This document shows, one piece after another, positions 61,640-64,000 of a stretch of 64,000 bases of DNA (position 1 is its first letter; each line of letters begins with the position of its first letter). The DNA is from Owenia fusiformis. Lineage: Eukaryota; Annelida; Polychaeta; Sabellida; Oweniidae. The position numbers and the translations under genes were made by a program. The DNA is taken from positions 38,125,759 through 38,189,758 of the forward strand of contig CAIIXF020000009.1 in assembly GCA_903813345.2 (NCBI GenBank). Reading direction: 5' to 3'. The notes beneath the pieces are model-generated. The model did not search any database, had not been told where the DNA came from, and saw nothing but the letters and a program-made list of their open reading frames with translations.

Positions 61640-62020
61640 ACAAAGGCTTTGCTTGTAAGGTGCTACTTAGGCCTTGCTTGTAAGTTGCTATACTTGCTTG
61701 TAAGTTGCTATGTAGCTGGTACTTGCAATGTACTAAATAGCCCTTGCTTACAAGGTACTTCATTAACCTTGCTTGTAAGAAGCTCACAATCCTTGCTTGT
61801 AAGAAGCTCACAATCCTTGCTTGTAAGAAGCTCACAATCCTTGCTTGTAAGAAGCTCACATTCCTTGCTTGTAAGAAGCTCACAATCCTTGCTTGTAAGA
61901 AGCTCACAATCCTTGCTTGTAAAAAGCTAAAAATCCTTGCTTGTAAGAAGCTCACAAGCCTTGCTTGTAAAAAGCTCACAATCCTTGCTTGTTAGAAGCT
62001 CACAATCCTTGCTTGTAAGG
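61640..62020. repeat. 24-bp minisatellite
   Basis: About 10 good copies of CTTGCTTGTAAGAAGCTCAC then AATC (61770-62010), preceded by diverged GCTTGTAAGNTGCTA-type copies. The period is a multiple of three, so frames are open on both strands (LACKKLTI, VSFLQARI) without coding significance. Confidence 0.88.
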
Positions 62021-63009
62021 TTCGACATAGTATTTGGTTGACATGTAAGGTGCTTTGTAGTCCATGCTTGTAATCATCAGCTCCATCATTCATTATAATA
62101 TGTTATTGAACTATGTGCTACAAAGTGTATCCAGGTATTTATTATTTTGGATGATTATTCTTCCAGCATCCATACTACTAAGCAGACAAGTGATAAGTCT
62201 TTTGACTTTGCAAATTAGAATTGTCACATTGTATATTATATTTCTCCAGCTTAAGAAAATGGGAAGGGGTTACACAGACAATATATTAAAATACATATAG
62301 ACATTATGCCAGGTTTGGTTTGCCCACATCAAGGTAAGTTGCTTTCCAAGACTTGCTTTCTTGGAATCTCATTTCAAAACATCTGGAAGGCCTACAGCAC
62401 ATTAACCTTTCATAGACACCTGTACATGTTATCTTCTAAAGAATGTGATTCTGGCTTACATGGGCAGGCTCTTATGATGAACACTGCCAGGTGAGGATGT
62501 ACGGTGTCTGGATTTCAGCAGAAACCCATCAAGAAAATATCATCATCTTTTAAAATGCAATATAAATAAAACTGAGTGATATTAACAAGATATAAAGAGA
62601 GCAGACACAAAGTTGATACTCTAAATTATATAAAAATCAAAGCTTTTTCAAATTTTTTCAATTTATATGCTAACTTATGGCTGCTGAGCACATGGCTTAA
62701 ACATTGACAAATCAGCAGACAGCATGCCCCTTACATGAATGAACAATAACAAATATTCTATTTAAAATCAAATAAAACAACCAGTCTTATTTTAATATAA
62801 AAAAATCAAATTTTTTTCCAGAGAAATACGCATTGCTTAGTTTGACATTTTAAGTATGAGAAAAGCTACTGGTGTGAAACATACTTTTCTGTACTTATAA
62901 ACTAGGAAACACCAGTTCAGAAAGTTCAGAAAGTCTGTTACCTCCATTTATATGTTCAATAAGATATCATAATCCAACTTTCTTATCTTCTTATAGGTAA
63001 AATAGGGGG

Positions 63010-64000
63010 TACTATTTAAAAAATAGGACCCACGGTCCTGTGCTCACACAGTTTGGAACCTTCAGAGGAATGTATATCCTGACTTTAAAACAAAAATATT
63101 GATTTGGATTTGTAGTCTTGAACTTTGAGAAATAAACTTTGATAGCACAGTTGTGTGACCTAGTTTGATGACCTTTGACCTTGAAAATTTGACTTATTCA
63201 GAGCTCAGTAAGGTCTTTTGTGATTAAGCTGACCAAAATTTACATCCAAAAATCAATTTGAAAAATCAACTTTTTTGACCTTTCGAAGGTCACTGAAGGT
63301 CAAGTAAAGGTCAAATCCTAAAACTAATGTCAGATCTGAGCTCCTGGCAACTTGTAGATGATTTTAAAAAAAAAATTTGGTCAAATTGAAGCAAGTTGAA
63401 AAATAACTTATTTTTACTGTTTTTTGACGTCAAATATCTCAAAAACTGTAAAAATTTGATGCTGACATATATTGAGCAATATGTAGGGAATGCTTAAATC
63501 TAGTAATGATGTAATTCATTGCAAGAAATGATCTAAACAAACTTTGAGAAACTTGTCAATCACAAAACCTGCCATTGACTTAATACATGAGAAAGTTTCC
63601 TGAAAATGACTAAGTCCTACTTTTTGCCAAATTTTATAGAGTAAACACCAAAAACTGTAATTCCAAGAGCTTTGAAATCTTCAGAGGACATAAGTTGCAT
63701 ATACAGCAACTACTAAAAGTTATTTGAAAGTTCTACTTCAACAAAGTGTCTAGTATTTACAGAAAATTTGACTTTTTGACGCCAAAATCCGCAATTTCTC
63801 GGAAACCGGGCGAACTTGGGAAATGGCGATGATAGGTCAAATAGGCATTATAGATATGCATAAAATGAATGTGGGTACGACTCAATCCGAATAGCAGTTT
63901 TAATTTGTGCGGCCAATGTTGACGGACGGACCAACGGACGGATCAACGGACGGACAGACGCCTGGTCGATCCCATAGGCTCACTGTGTGAGCCAAAAAGG
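63010..64000. repeat. Dispersed-repeat end with GACGGACGG microsatellite
   Basis: The right edge carries a run of (ACGG)-type words (GACGGACGGACCAACGGACG) followed by CCATAGGCTCACTGTGTGAGCC, which is a short palindrome. A related word, TGTGCTCACACAG, occurs near 63040. The layout resembles the end of an interspersed repeat that continues beyond the window; the family is unknown. Confidence 0.45.

Larger units (their letters stand above)
58961..64000 (-). other. Upstream Caskin intron, continuing beyond the window
   Basis: No ankyrin-repeat or SH3 exon was recognised in this 5 kb, and no long reading frame with family features. It contains the 24-bp repeat at 61640-62020 and a GACGGACGG-ended repeat at the right edge. 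Short frames at 60356-60721, 60627-60902 and 61055-61327 are featureless. Confidence 0.55.

Noticed and set aside
61500-61995. Open frames LACKKLTI and VSFLQARI on opposite strands
   Set aside because: Periodicity artefact of a 24-bp minisatellite.

Overview
The window is eukaryotic, animal nuclear DNA. Its genes are split by GT-AG introns, intergenic space is long and AT-rich, and there are many fossil DNA transposons and minisatellites. The three genes found are a MET-like receptor tyrosine kinase, a calcyphosin-like EF-hand protein and a Caskin scaffold. Together with mariner, LINE and MITE insertions and a GACGGACGG-type repeat at the right edge, they suggest an invertebrate, probably marine. 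I cannot name the species or phylum from sequence alone.

Layout. (1) 2-21870, + strand: the 3' part of a very large receptor tyrosine kinase gene, 13 exons in the window and open at the left edge. The first exon alone is over 7 kb. It encodes about 73 near-identical 23-residue Thr/Ser-rich repeats, a more diverged Thr-rich stretch, then about 20 cysteine repeats of 17 residues (GCC2/GCC3, ephrin-receptor-like). Later exons encode IPT/TIG domains, one transmembrane helix and a complete MET-like kinase with a short tyrosine-containing tail. All 12 splice junctions keep phase. The intron between the transmembrane exon and the first kinase exon holds a 3.2-kb mariner-type transposon, itself split by a 5'-truncated LINE.
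(2) 24872-35262, - strand: a two-exon calcyphosin-like gene (206 aa) convergent with the receptor gene. Its 9.8-kb intron holds a mariner relic with 197-bp inverted ends, a 47-bp minisatellite, a large palindrome and a deleted mariner.
(3) 35263-48892: about 13.6 kb without a recognisable gene, full of inverted repeats (one with 336-bp arms), a purine-rich repeat element and a 2.1-kb array of a 40-bp satellite.
(4) 48893-58960, - strand: the C-terminal eight exons of a Caskin gene (two SAM domains, proline-rich region, conserved C-terminal tail). The ankyrin and SH3 part is not visible and should lie beyond the right edge, since 58961-64000 looks like intron.

How the genes relate: the receptor is predicted to act at the cell surface, with a long, probably O-glycosylated stalk carrying a MET-like signalling module. 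Caskin is a cytoplasmic SAM scaffold and the EF-hand protein a calcium sensor. Nothing in the sequence ties the three into one pathway. The most unusual object is the receptor: a MET/plexin-type IPT-TM-kinase module joined to a mucin-like VNTR and a homogenised Cys-repeat array. I see no Sema or PSI domain in the part present.
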